NCBI GenBank assembly: GCA_003001795.1
Contig: PVNI01000010.1
Location: 1 to 64,000 of the forward strand
From: Actinomadura viridilutea
GTDB lineage: Bacteria > Actinomycetota > Actinomycetes > Streptosporangiales > Streptosporangiaceae
Reading direction: 5' to 3'
DNA length: 64,000 nucleotides
Every line of letters starts with the position of its first letter. Within the stretch, counting starts at the first letter, position 1. The position numbers and the translations under genes were made by a program. Shown piece after piece: positions 51,654 to 62,149 of the stretch. The notes below the pieces were generated by a model, which saw only the letters and a list, made by a program, of their open reading frames with translations, had not been told where the DNA came from and did no database searches.

Positions 51654-52661
51654 ATGCAACCGACGCCCGACGTGCTGGGCCCCGAGTACGAGGCCATCGA
51701 ACTGCCCATGGGCCGCGACGCCGAAGGCGAGGTCGTGGCCACGCTGGTCCGGCGCCGCGGCGAGCGTCCGTGCCGCCGTGCCGTGCTCTACGTGCACGGG
51801 TTCATCGACTACTTCTTCCAGCGGCACCTGGCCGACTTCTACCTCGCGCAGGGCTTCGACTTCTACGCCCTCGACCTGCGCAAGTACGGGCGGTCGCTGC
51901 GCCCCCACCAGACGCCGAACTTCGTGCGCAGCCTGACCGAGCACTTCCCGGAGATCGACGCGGCGGTCCGGATCGTCCGGGACGAGGACGACCACGAGGT
52001 CCTGCTGCTCAACGGCCACTCCACCGGCGGGCTGATCGCCGTGCTGTGGGCCGACCGGGTGCGCGGCAAGGGCCTGGTCGACGCCCTGTTCCTCAACAGC
52101 CCGTTCCTGGACATCAACGAACCGCTGCCGCTGCGCAAGCTCGGCGCCGGCATCGCCCGCGCGCTGGCCGCGCGGTTCCCGAAGGCCAAGCTGCCCGCGG
52201 GCGTGTCGGACCTGTACCCGCGCAGCATCCACGCCGACCACGACGGCGAGTGGGACTTCGACCTGGCCTGGAAGCCCATCGAGGGCTTCCCGGTCCGGGC
52301 GGGGTGGCTGGCGGCCGTCCGCCGCGGCCAGCGGCGCGTGCACCGCGGCCTCGACATCGACGTGCCCGTCCTGGTGATGACCTCGGCCCGCAGCGTGCGC
52401 CCCAAGCCGGGGGCGGCCGGCCTGTCCGGCGCCGACACCGTCCTGGACGTCGAGCACATGGCCCGCTGGGCGCCCCGGCTGGGACGGCACGTCACGCTCG
52501 TGCGGGTCGACGGCGCGGTGCACGACGTGGTGCTGTCCGCCGAGCCCGTCCGCGACCGGGTCTTCGCCGAGCTGGCCCGCTGGCTGGCGGGCCACCTGCC
52601 GCCCGCCGCGGACGCCGCGGACGCCGCGGACGCGGCGGATGCGGCCGCGGGCGGCTCCTGA
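51654..52661 (+). CDS. Alpha/beta hydrolase
   Basis: 335 residues from ATG 51654. A TACGCT -10 ends seven bases before the ATG, with no ribosome-binding site, so a leaderless message is likely. The catalytic serine lies in LLLNGHSTGGLIAV; the oxyanion region is YVHGFIDYFFQ; a late DGAVHDVVLS supplies His. It resembles monoacylglycerol-lipase/serine aminopeptidase S33-like hydrolases. The C-terminal tail is an ADA repeat encoded by 9-base repeats (about 52605-52640). It is cytoplasmic; the substrate is unknown. Confidence 0.9.
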   Translation: MQPTPDVLGPEYEAIELPMGRDAEGEVVATLVRRRGERPCRRAVLYVHGFIDYFFQRHLADFYLAQGFDFYALDLRKYGRSLRPHQTPNFVRSLTEHFPEIDAAVRIVRDEDDHEVLLLNGHSTGGLIAVLWADRVRGKGLVDALFLNSPFLDINEPLPLRKLGAGIARALAARFPKAKLPAGVSDLYPRSIHADHDGEWDFDLAWKPIEGFPVRAGWLAAVRRGQRRVHRGLDIDVPVLVMTSARSVRPKPGAAGLSGADTVLDVEHMARWAPRLGRHVTLVRVDGAVHDVVLSAEPVRDRVFAELARWLAGHLPPAADAADAADAADAAAGGS

Positions 52662-52705
52662 CGGCCGGCCCGCGGTCGCCCGCGATCACCCGCCCGAGCG
52701 GCCGG

Positions 52706-54430
<1,725 letters not shown>

Positions 54431-54508
54431 CCTGGTCCTGGGGGGATCGATGAGACAACTGGTGGAACCCCACCCTAGTGGGACCGGGACCCTCAATGCG
54501 GGCCACCC

Positions 54509-54555
54509 GGACGCCCTCGGGGGCCCGCCGCCGCGGCGGGCCCCCGAGGGCGTCC
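54509..54555 (-). terminator. 47-bp perfect inverted repeat, strong terminator
   Basis: Two 23-base arms (54509-54531 and 54533-54555) are fully complementary around one base, giving an extremely stable hairpin. It lies downstream of the quinone oxidoreductase gene on the minus strand and upstream of the second kinase, which it would insulate. Confidence 0.8.
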
Positions 54556-54581
54556 CGGCCGGCGGCGCCGGTCCGGCCGGG
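54554..54581 (-). terminator. Second hairpin after the oxidoreductase gene
   Basis: A 9-bp stem (54554-54562 with 54573-54581) around a 10-base loop, overlapping the larger hairpin by two bases. The two form a tandem or mutually exclusive pair about 20 bases after the stop codon. Confidence 0.6.
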
Positions 54582-54601
54582 ACGACGGGGGTCCGCGGCG
54601 C

Positions 54602-55564
54602 TCAGGGCAGCAGCAGGAGCTTGCCGGTGGTGCGGCGTCCTTCCAGGTCCTCGTGGGCGCGGCGGGCGTCGGCCAGGTCGTAGCGGTGACCGATGTGCAG
54701 GCGCACCTCGCCCTTGGCGACCCAGGTGAAGACGGCCGAGGAGCGTTCCAACAGCTCGTCGCGCGTCAGGGTGTGGTGGGCCAGGTTCGGCCGCGTGAGG
54801 AACACCGACCCGGCGGCGTTGAGGCGCTGCGGGTCGAACGGCGGGACCTTGCCGCTGGCGGCCCCGTACAGCGCCAGCGTCCCGCGGGGACGCAGGCTGT
54901 CCAGGCTGCCGTCGAACGTCGCGGCGCCCACGCCGTCGTACACCACGGCGACTCCCTCGCCGCCGGTCAGCCGCCGCACCTCGGACGCGAAGTCGTCGTA
55001 GCCCACGACCTCGTCGGCGCCCGCCTCGCGGGCCAGCCGCTCCTTCTCCGGCGTCGACACCGTGCCGATCACGCGGGCGCCGCGCAGCTTGGCGATCTGG
55101 GTGAGCAGCAGCCCCATGCCGCCCGCGGCCGCGTGCACCAGCACGGTGTCGCCCGGCTGCACGGCGTAGGTGGAATGCGTCAGGTAGTGCGCCGTCATGC
55201 CCTGGAGCAGGGACGCCGCCGCGTCCTCCAGGCTCACGTCGTCGGGCACGGGGACGACCTTGTCGGCGGGCACCGCGGCGCGCTGGGCGTAGGAGCCCTG
55301 CACGCCCTGCCAGGCCACGCGGTCGCCCGGGGCGACGCCGGTCACGCCCTCGCCGACCGCGGCGACCGTGCCGGCCCCCTCCACGCCCGGCACGTACGGC
55401 GTCGGCTGAGGGTAGGAGCCCGTCCGGAAGTACACGTCGATGTAGTTGACGCCGCTCGCGGCCAGGTCGATCAGCACCTCGCCGGGCCCCGGCGCGGGGT
55501 CCTCGCGTTCGGTGAACTCCAGCACCTCGGGCCCGCCGTTGCGGTTGACGACGATCGCGCGCAT
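54602..55564 (-). CDS. Zinc-free NADPH:quinone oxidoreductase family (MDR)
   Basis: 320 residues from ATG 55564. It is a medium-chain dehydrogenase/reductase lacking the catalytic and structural zinc cysteines. Motifs: DLAASGVNYIDVYFRTGSYP, PGVEGAGTVAAVGEG and the nucleotide-binding VHAAAGGMGLLLTQIAKLRGARVIGT. It resembles the quinone reductase (QOR/zeta-crystallin) subgroup and probably reduces quinones or enones with NADPH. The terminator pair follows. Longer in-frame extension upstream to 55840 looks non-coding. Confidence 0.93.
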   Translation of the reverse strand: MRAIVVNRNGGPEVLEFTEREDPAPGPGEVLIDLAASGVNYIDVYFRTGSYPQPTPYVPGVEGAGTVAAVGEGVTGVAPGDRVAWQGVQGSYAQRAAVPADKVVPVPDDVSLEDAAASLLQGMTAHYLTHSTYAVQPGDTVLVHAAAGGMGLLLTQIAKLRGARVIGTVSTPEKERLAREAGADEVVGYDDFASEVRRLTGGEGVAVVYDGVGAATFDGSLDSLRPRGTLALYGAASGKVPPFDPQRLNAAGSVFLTRPNLAHHTLTRDELLERSSAVFTWVAKGEVRLHIGHRYDLADARRAHEDLEGRRTTGKLLLLP

Positions 55565-55917
55565 GTCGTTGTTCTCGTCCTCTCTCAGGTCGACTGTGCA
55601 TCCCCAACGCGGACGGGGACCGGAATCATCCTCCCGTTCGACGGTCCGTCCGATCACTCGGCGGGCCGACGGATCCGGTCGCTCAGGCCCTCGTGGGCCA
55701 TCGCCGCGATCCGCTCGCCACCGGCCACGGCGGATGCGACGCGTAAGGACGAGGTGACTTTCTGTTCCGTACCGCGGACGGCCGCGCGGGGGAGGAAAAA
55801 AGTTGACCGAAGTTCCAGGTTCTCCGGCGCCGATCTCCATCGCCGGACATCCTGGGAGCAGTTACCGGAGGTCGTCGTCCGGACGCGCCGCGTCGCGGGA
55901 GCGGCGGCCACGCTACG
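55565..55917. other. 353-base region without a recognisable gene
   Basis: It separates the oxidoreductase gene (minus) from a small plus-strand gene. An A-rich patch and a TTGACC-like box occur near 55797-55808, but I see no matching -10 and no confident promoter. Frames across it look non-coding. Confidence 0.45.
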
Positions 55918-56208
55918 GTGAGGCGGCTGATCGCGGTGTCCGTTGTCGACGCGCAGAAGATCGCCGAGGTGCGGCGGCATCACCTCGCGGCGCTGGCGTA
56001 CGAGGTGGAGGCGCGGGGCCTGCGCTGGCGGCTGGCCGCGCCCGAGGAGTCGGTGCTGTGCGTGCTGGAGCCGGCGTCCCGGCGGTGCGTCATGGTGGTG
56101 GCCACGCCCGTCGGGGACGGGTGGTCCTACCTGTGGACCGGCGGCGGAATCGCCCCCGTGGGACAGGTCGCCGCGGTCGCCGACCGGCTGGTGCGCCTGT
56201 TCGTCTGA
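55918..56208 (+). CDS. Small hypothetical protein, 96 residues
   Basis: GTG 55918 (GTG 55936 is an alternative). The product is a short alpha/beta protein: AEVRRHHLAALAYEVEARGL, then strand-rich RRCVMVVATPVGDGWSYLWTGGG and a helix AAVADRLVRLF. It has no signal peptide or membrane helix, and I recognise no family. The start region lacks a clear ribosome-binding site. It lies 90 bases upstream of the LexA box. Confidence 0.6.
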   Translation: MRRLIAVSVVDAQKIAEVRRHHLAALAYEVEARGLRWRLAAPEESVLCVLEPASRRCVMVVATPVGDGWSYLWTGGGIAPVGQVAAVADRLVRLFV

Positions 56209-56297
56209 CCCTCTGACCTGCGGCTTCTTCGGGGCGACCCGGTCCGGGCCGCCCGCTTTCGCCTTGCCGGACGGTCCCCGGCGCCCCTAGACTTGTG

Positions 56298-56313
56298 GCG
56301 AACAAGTGTTCGA
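56298..56313 (+). promoter_or_regulatory. LexA (SOS) box
   Basis: GCGAACAAGTGTTCGA matches the actinobacterial/Bacillus-type SOS consensus TCGAACNNNNGTTCGA with an almost perfect inverted repeat. It lies 57 bases upstream of the DUF6504-type gene and dnaE2, giving DNA-damage induction. Confidence 0.8.
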
Positions 56314-56369
56314 ACGAGCCGCATGCCTTCCCCCGTGCGGTGCTTGCTTTCCATAGGCGGGGGAGGCGG

Positions 56370-56645
56370 ATGACACGCGTATTCGGGGACCCGGTGGAGG
56401 TCTGGGTGTCCGAGGGGCGCCCGGTCCGGTTCGTCTGGCGGGGACGGCTCTACACCGTACGGCGGATCCTGGAGCACTGGGTCACGACGCGGGACTGGTG
56501 GCGCGAGCGGCAGCCGGAGGCGGAGGTGACCGGCGAGCGGGAGTTCTGGCGGGTCGAGGCGACCCCGGACCGGGAGATCGGGGTGTACGAGCTGCGCTAC
56601 GACGCGGCCGCGGACGACTGGATGCTCTCCCGGGTGTGGGACTGA
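56370..56645 (+). CDS. DUF6504-type small protein of the SOS mutagenesis cassette
   Basis: 91 residues from ATG 56370 with GGGGGAGG five bases upstream. Its motifs are VRFVWRGRLYTVRRILEHWVTTRDWW and EREFWRVEATPDREIGVYELRYDAAADDW. Such proteins are, as I recall, encoded beside dnaE2 and Y-family polymerase genes in actinomycetes. Twelve bases separate it from dnaE2, so they form an operon below the LexA box. The role is unproven; the beta-rich fold may bind DNA or a polymerase. Confidence 0.8.
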   Translation: MTRVFGDPVEVWVSEGRPVRFVWRGRLYTVRRILEHWVTTRDWWRERQPEAEVTGEREFWRVEATPDREIGVYELRYDAAADDWMLSRVWD

Positions 56646-56657
56646 AGGCGGTGCGTC

Positions 56658-59600
56658 ATGCACCTGCACGTCGCCTCGGCCTACTCGCTGCGCTACGGGA
56701 CGGCGCCGCCGCGGGCGCTGGCCGCGCGCGCGGCCGACCTCGGCATGCGGACGCTGGCGCTGACCGACCGCGACGGCCTCTACGGCGCGGTCAAGCACGT
56801 GCTGGCCTGCCGGGACGCCGGGGTCCGGCCCGTGCTCGGCGTCGACCTCGCCGTCGCCGATCCGGCTCCGCCGCGAGGGGCGTCCGGCGGCGGGGCCGGG
56901 ACGAGGCGGCGTCCGCGCCCGCGCGACGAGCCCCGGCACCGGGTGGTCGTGCTGGCCGACGGAGGCCGCGGCTGGGCGTCGCTGTGCCGCCTGGTCACCG
57001 CCGCGCACGCGGCGGGCGAGCGGACCAGGCCGGTCGCCACCCGGGAACTGATCGGCGAGCACGCCGACGGGCTGGTCGTGCTGCTCGGCCCCGACTCGGA
57101 CGTGGGACGGGCCGTGGCCGAGCGCCGCCCCGACCTGGCCGCGTCCCGGCTGGCGGCCTGGCGGGCGGCGGCCGAGACGGTCGTCGAGATCGTCGACCAC
57201 CAGGGGCCCGGCGACGGGTTCCGCGCCGCGCGGATGCTCGCCCTGGCCCGCGCGGCCGGGGTCCCGGCGGTGCTGGGCAACGCCGTCCGCTACCTGGACC
57301 GGGCCGACCATCCCGTCGCGCAGGTGCTGGACGCGGCGCGGCGCCTGGCCCCGCTGCACCGGCGCCACCTCGACGACACCACCGGCCAGGCCTACCTCAA
57401 GTCGATCCCGGACATGCGGCGCGTCGCCGAGCTGTCCTGCGGCGCGGACGCCGCCGAGGAGCTGACGGCCGCGACGCTGCGGCTCGGCGAACGCTGCGCC
57501 CTGGACTCGCCCGCCGACATCGGCATGGGCGCCCTGCACCTGCCCGACGTCGCCGGCGACGCCCACGCGCTGCTGGTCGCGCGCTGCCGCGAGGGCCTGG
57601 CCAGGCGCGGCCTGGAGCGTTCCAGGAGGGCGGCCGACCGGCTGGCCGACGAGCTGGGCGTCATCGCCCGCAAGGGGCTGGCCGCCTACTTCCTCACCGT
57701 CGCCGACGCCGCCGCGCTGATCCGCGGCCGCGGCATCCGCTGCGCCATCCGCGGCTCGGGCGCCGGCAGCCTGGTCAACTACCTGCTGGGCATCGGCGAC
57801 CTGGACCCGCTGCGGCACGACCTGCTGATGGAGCGGTTCCTGGCCGACAGCCGCCCCGGCCTGCCCGACATCGACCTGGACGTGGAGTCGGCCCGGCGGC
57901 TGGAGGCCTACGAGGCGCTGTTCGACCGGTTCGGCCGCGACAACACGGCGTGCGTGTCGATGATGGAGACCTACCGGGCCCGCAGCGCCATCCGCGACGT
58001 GGGCAACGCGGTCGGCCTGCCCCCGCAGGAGATCGACGCCATCGCCAAGGCGTTCCCGCGCATCCGCGCCCGGCAGATCCGCGCCGCGCTGCACGACCTG
58101 CCGGAGCTGCGCCGCAGCAACCTCTCCCAGGGGCGTCTGGAGGTGCTGTTCCGGATCGCCGAACGGCTCGACGGGCTGCCCCGGCACATCGCCATGCACC
58201 CCTGCGGCGTCCTGCTGTCGAACGGCGCGCTGCGCGACCGCACCCCGGTCGAGACCAGCATGCTCGGCTTCCCCATGAGCCAGTTCGACAAGGAGGACGT
58301 CGAGGAGATGGGGATGCTCAAGCTCGACGTCATCGGGGTGCGCATGCAGTCGGCGATGGCCCACGCGGTCGCCGAGATCGCCCGCGTCGAGGGCGCCCGG
58401 GTCGACCTGGAGGCCGTGCCGCGCGACGACCCCGCCGCCTACGAGCTGATCCGCACGTCCCGGACGCTGGGCTGCTTCCAGATCGAGTCGCCGGGCCAGC
58501 GCGAGCTGCTCGGCAAGCTGCAGCCGCGGAACCTGGACGACCTCGTCATCGACATCTCGCTGTTCCGGCCCGGCCCGGTCAACTCCGACATGGTCACCCC
58601 CTACCTGGAGGCCCGGCACGGCGTGCGGCCCCCGTCCTACCCGCACCCCGACCTGGCCGACGCGCTGCGCGAGAGCCTGGGCGTGGTGGTGTTCCACGAG
58701 CAGGTGCTGCGCGTGCTGGACGTCATGACCGGCTGCGGGCTGTCGGAGGCCGAGGCGGTGCGGCGCGCGCTCGGCGACGAGGAGGGGCAGCGCGAGGCGG
58801 GCCGGTGGTTCCGCGAGGCCGCCCTCGCCAAGGGCTATGACGAGGCGACCGTCGACCGGGTCTGGCGGACGCTCACCGCGTTCGGCGCGTTCGGCTTCTG
58901 CAAGGCGCACGCCGCGGCGTTCGCCCTGCCCACCTACCAGTCGGCCTGGCTGAAACGCCACCACACGGCCGCCTTCTACGCCGGGGTGCTCACCCACGAC
59001 CCGGGCATGTACCCCAAGCGCGCCATCCTCGACGACGCCCGCCACTTCGGCGTCCCGATCCTGCCGCTGGACGTCAACCGCTCGGCCGCCGACTGGCGCG
59101 TCGAACCGGTCGCCCCCGGCGTCCACGGCATCCGCGTCGCGTTGAGCGAGGTCAAGGGCATCAGCGAGGCCGAGGTGGCACGCATCGTCGAACACCGCCC
59201 CTACGACTCCCTGGGCGACTTCTGGCGGCGCGCCAGGGTCTCCCGTCCCACCGCCGAGCGCCTCGTGCTCGCCGGGGCCTTCGACGCCCTCTACGGCCTG
59301 CGCCCGCCCCGTCCGGGCGTCGCCGGCGGGAGCGGCGGGGGCCGCGGGGTCGTCTCGTCGGCCGTCGGCGGCGCGGCGGTGTTCATGCCGCCGCGCCCGG
59401 GCCCCGCGGCCGGCGATCGCGCGCTCGGCGGGGGTCCCCCGGCCGGGAGGCGGCCCGCCGCGGTGAACCGGCGGGACCTGCTGTGCCGCGTCGGGGCGCT
59501 GGACCGGGCGACGTCGCGTCCGCCCGACGGGCTCATCGAGGGGCAGCTGCCGCTCGGGCACGACCGCACCGAGGGCGGCCTGGGCGTCGTCGAGCACATC

Positions 59601-60242
59601 CCGGTGGGGGAGCTGCCCGACATGACGCCCGCCGAGGTGGTCGAGGCGGAGCTGGACATCCTCGGCATGGACGTGAGCCGCCACGTGCTGAGCTTCTACG
59701 ACGAGATGCTGCGCGAGCTGGGCGTCGTCCGCTCCCGCGAGCTGGCCGAGCGCCCGCACGGCGACGACGTGCTGGTCGCGGGGGTCAAGGTGGCCACGCA
59801 GACGCCCGCGGTGCGGTCCGGGCAGCGGATCATCTTCGCCACCCTCGACGACGCCACCGGCCCCGTCGACCTGACGTTCTTCGAGTCCGTGCAGGACCGC
59901 TGCGCCGCGATCGTGTTCGGCTCGTGGCTGCTGGTGGTGCGGGGACGCGTCCGCCGGGCTCCGGGCGGCGCGCGGCCGGCGTCGCTGACCGCGTACGCGT
60001 GCTGGGACCTGGTCGGGCTGGACGAGGCGTGGCGGCGCGGCGGCCCCGCCGCCGTGCGGGAGGCCATGGCGCGGGACGGGCGCGGCACGGTCTCCGCGCG
60101 CCCGGTCGGCCGCCGCATCGTGTACGCCAACGGATTCGCGCTGTCCCCGTACGCCGACATCGGCCATGCCGGCGGCGACTTCAGGCGTCCCCCCGCCCGC
60201 CTTTGGCACGCCAGCGGCGGCAGCTCCGGCCCCACGCCGTAG
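56658..60242 (+). CDS. dnaE2: Error-prone DNA polymerase III alpha subunit DnaE2
   Basis: 1,194 residues from ATG 56658. It has a PHP domain at the N-terminus (HLHVASAYSLRYGTAPP, LALTDRDGLYGAVKHVL), a C-family palm with GSGAGSLVNYLLGIGDLDPL and the catalytic Asp motif PDIDLDVE (about 403-410). The finger region follows (GFCKAHAAAFALPTYQSAWLK), and an OB-fold lies near the end (DATGPVDLTFFESVQDR). It matches the DnaE2/ImuC type that works in SOS-induced translesion synthesis with ImuA/ImuB. The LexA box and the upstream small gene support this. No imuA, imuB or dinB gene is present in the window. Confidence 0.95.
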   Translation: MHLHVASAYSLRYGTAPPRALAARAADLGMRTLALTDRDGLYGAVKHVLACRDAGVRPVLGVDLAVADPAPPRGASGGGAGTRRRPRPRDEPRHRVVVLADGGRGWASLCRLVTAAHAAGERTRPVATRELIGEHADGLVVLLGPDSDVGRAVAERRPDLAASRLAAWRAAAETVVEIVDHQGPGDGFRAARMLALARAAGVPAVLGNAVRYLDRADHPVAQVLDAARRLAPLHRRHLDDTTGQAYLKSIPDMRRVAELSCGADAAEELTAATLRLGERCALDSPADIGMGALHLPDVAGDAHALLVARCREGLARRGLERSRRAADRLADELGVIARKGLAAYFLTVADAAALIRGRGIRCAIRGSGAGSLVNYLLGIGDLDPLRHDLLMERFLADSRPGLPDIDLDVESARRLEAYEALFDRFGRDNTACVSMMETYRARSAIRDVGNAVGLPPQEIDAIAKAFPRIRARQIRAALHDLPELRRSNLSQGRLEVLFRIAERLDGLPRHIAMHPCGVLLSNGALRDRTPVETSMLGFPMSQFDKEDVEEMGMLKLDVIGVRMQSAMAHAVAEIARVEGARVDLEAVPRDDPAAYELIRTSRTLGCFQIESPGQRELLGKLQPRNLDDLVIDISLFRPGPVNSDMVTPYLEARHGVRPPSYPHPDLADALRESLGVVVFHEQVLRVLDVMTGCGLSEAEAVRRALGDEEGQREAGRWFREAALAKGYDEATVDRVWRTLTAFGAFGFCKAHAAAFALPTYQSAWLKRHHTAAFYAGVLTHDPGMYPKRAILDDARHFGVPILPLDVNRSAADWRVEPVAPGVHGIRVALSEVKGISEAEVARIVEHRPYDSLGDFWRRARVSRPTAERLVLAGAFDALYGLRPPRPGVAGGSGGGRGVVSSAVGGAAVFMPPRPGPAAGDRALGGGPPAGRRPAAVNRRDLLCRVGALDRATSRPPDGLIEGQLPLGHDRTEGGLGVVEHIPVGELPDMTPAEVVEAELDILGMDVSRHVLSFYDEMLRELGVVRSRELAERPHGDDVLVAGVKVATQTPAVRSGQRIIFATLDDATGPVDLTFFESVQDRCAAIVFGSWLLVVRGRVRRAPGGARPASLTAYACWDLVGLDEAWRRGGPAAVREAMARDGRGTVSARPVGRRIVYANGFALSPYADIGHAGGDFRRPPARLWHASGGSSGPTP

Positions 60243-60261
60243 CGCCCGGGGGCCGTCCCGG

Positions 60262-60939
60262 TCAGGCGCCGTCGAGCTGCCGGCGGGTGATGTGGAAGAC
60301 GGTGGCCATGCACGACGCGGCGGCGAGGGCCTGGCAGGCGGCCGCGGCGACGCCGACGTGGACGCAGAAGCGCGCCTCGGCGAGCGATTGCACGCCGAGG
60401 CCGGTGAAGACGCGGGCGAGCCCCGCGCCGAGCAGGACGGACGACCACCAGGCCGCCACGACCAGGGCGGCGGCGTGGCGTTCGGCGGGCCGCAGGGGGC
60501 GGCCGCTGCCCAGCCACACGTCGTACACGATCCGCGCCGGCAGCCACAGGTTGACCACCGGCGTGACCCAGCCGAGCAGAACCCACGCGCGGCCGTACCG
60601 GTGCGGGCCCGACTGCCGGTGCGCCCGCCACAGCCAGGCCAGGTACAGCAGGCCGGTGATGCCCGCGAGGACGCCGCACACCAGGAACACGTCGCAGTAG
60701 GGCGCCAGCGCCCGAGCGGTGACGGCGGCGTCGTAGGTGTCGCGCGTGGCGAGCCGCAGCGGCTCCTGCAGCCGCACCAGGCTCAGCCCGCACCCGAGAG
60801 CGACGAAGGCGTTGAACCCGAGCAGCATGAACACGGCCATGCCGATCGCGCGGAAATCGCGGCGCCGGGCCCACGCGCCGCAGGCCGGGCACCGGGCGAC
60901 ATCCGTCGGGATGATGTCGCCGCACAGCGCACACGGCAT
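60262..60939 (-). CDS. DUF4328-family membrane protein with zinc ribbon
   Basis: 225 residues from ATG 60939, six bases after GGAGG. The N-terminus is a zinc-ribbon-like CALCGDIIPTDVARCPACG (two CxxC pairs). About five membrane helices follow, with the family segment GPHRYGRAWVLLGWVTPVVNLWLPARIVYDVW. DUF4328 proteins are common in actinomycetes and of unknown function. It converges with dnaE2 with a 19-base gap. Confidence 0.85.
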   Translation of the reverse strand: MPCALCGDIIPTDVARCPACGAWARRRDFRAIGMAVFMLLGFNAFVALGCGLSLVRLQEPLRLATRDTYDAAVTARALAPYCDVFLVCGVLAGITGLLYLAWLWRAHRQSGPHRYGRAWVLLGWVTPVVNLWLPARIVYDVWLGSGRPLRPAERHAAALVVAAWWSSVLLGAGLARVFTGLGVQSLAEARFCVHVGVAAAACQALAAASCMATVFHITRRQLDGA

Positions 60940-61028
60940 GATCCACCTCCGTGGATTTTGCGCTCCCTTGCCGGGATCCTACGAAGGTTTGACCAGCTCC
61001 GCCCAGCGGAGGTTCGCCGGGCGGCCGG

Positions 61029-61346
61029 TCACGGCGGCAGCACCAGCGCCGTGGCGGCGGCCGCGGCGGCCGCGGCGAGGACGAGCCAGGCCGCCAGCCG
61101 CGGCAGGGCGCCGCGCTGGGTGAGCCGTTCCGGGCGCAGGCCGGTGACCGCGGCGAGGGCCCACCACTCCGCCGCGACGGCGACCGTGGCGTGCAGGGAG
61201 CCGAAGCCGACCAGAGAGGCGCCCAGCACCAGTCCGGGCAGGGTCATGGCGTGCGCGAGCAGCGCGGCGCGGCGGGCCGTGCCGGACAGGCCGCGGCGCA
61301 GCCCCACGGCGATCACGCCCCATCCGGCGGCCGCGGCGAGCCACAC
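61029..61346 (-). CDS. Small membrane protein, 105 residues
   Basis: GTG 61346 starts a protein with about three hydrophobic helices (LLAHAMTLPGLVLGASLVGFG and WLVLAAAAAAAATALVLPP among them). The reading frame still looks coding upstream (LAPQSLYGLPEAVLAV), and a CTG preceded by AAGGGAG at suitable distance lies about 48 bases further; this could be an unusual CTG start. Family unknown; it resembles small actinomycete DUF membrane proteins. It is on the same strand as the two-component genes upstream. Confidence 0.55.
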   Translation of the reverse strand: MWLAAAAGWGVIAVGLRRGLSGTARRAALLAHAMTLPGLVLGASLVGFGSLHATVAVAAEWWALAAVTGLRPERLTQRGALPRLAAWLVLAAAAAAAATALVLPP

Positions 61347-61482
61347 CGCCAGGACCGCCTCCGGCAGGCCGTACAGCGACTGCGGGGCCAGCGCCGCTCC
61401 CTTCGTCCGTCGTCCGCTCGTGTCGTCTGCTGTCTCGTCCGGTCCGCGGCGCCCGGTCCCCGCCGGCGGGCCGCCCCCTCGC

Positions 61483-62130
61483 TCACCGCATCAGGCCCGA
61501 CTCCCAGGCCCAGGCGGCGACCTCCACGCGGTTGCGGGCGTTCAGCTTGCGGTGGACGCTGCCGAGGTGCGTCTTCACCGTCGACAGCGACACGAACAGC
61601 TCCCGTGCGATCTCCTCGTTGGTGCGGCCGCGCGCCACCAGCCGGACGACGTCCAGCTCGCGATCGGTGAGGGCCTCGCGGGGGCGGCGCGGCTCGGCGG
61701 GCGGGACGGCCAGGTGCTCCAGCAGCCGGACGGTCACCGACGGGGACACCAGCGCCTCCCCGTTGGCGGCGGCCCGGACCGCCTCCACCAGCAGGGCCGG
61801 GCCGCTGTCTTTGAGCAGGAAGCCCACCGCGCCGCCGCGCAGCGCACCGTAGACGTACTCGTCCATGTCGAAGGTGGTGACGATGACCACGCGCAGCGGG
61901 TCGGGGACGTCGGGACCGGCCAGCGCGCGGGTCGCCTCCAGCCCGTCCATGCGGGGCATCCGGACGTCGAACAGGCAGACCTCCGGCCGCAGCCGCCGGG
62001 CCAGCGCCACCGCCGCGGCGCCGTCGGCGGCCTCGCCCACCACCCGCATGTCCGGCTGCGAATCGATGATCATCCGGAATCCGGTACGGACCATGTCCTG
62101 GTCGTCGGCGATCAGTACACGGATGGTCAC
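61483..62130 (-). CDS. NarL/LuxR-family response regulator
   Basis: 215 residues from GTG 62130. A canonical receiver: acidic pair in IADDQDMVR, phosphoacceptor Asp in CLFDVRMPRMDG, the Thr in IVTTFD and the Lys in GFLLKDS. The C-terminal LuxR-type HTH has LTDRELDVVRLVARGRTNEE. The kinase gene ends 19 bases upstream on the same strand, so these form a two-component operon. DNA targets are unknown. Confidence 0.95.
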   Translation of the reverse strand: MTIRVLIADDQDMVRTGFRMIIDSQPDMRVVGEAADGAAAVALARRLRPEVCLFDVRMPRMDGLEATRALAGPDVPDPLRVVIVTTFDMDEYVYGALRGGAVGFLLKDSGPALLVEAVRAAANGEALVSPSVTVRLLEHLAVPPAEPRRPREALTDRELDVVRLVARGRTNEEIARELFVSLSTVKTHLGSVHRKLNARNRVEVAAWAWESGLMR

Positions 62131-62149
62131 GGACCCGATTCTCGCAGCC

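Noticed and set aside
55803..56216. A 137-residue plus-strand frame overlapping the 96-residue gene
   Set aside because: Arg/Gly-rich composition in the wrong frame; the 96-residue frame has ordinary protein composition.
56127..60209. A 1,360-residue open frame on the minus strand opposite dnaE2
   Set aside because: It lies antisense to a gene with clear family motifs, is composed of Arg/Gly/Pro/His-rich low-information sequence, and arises from GC-rich codon bias.
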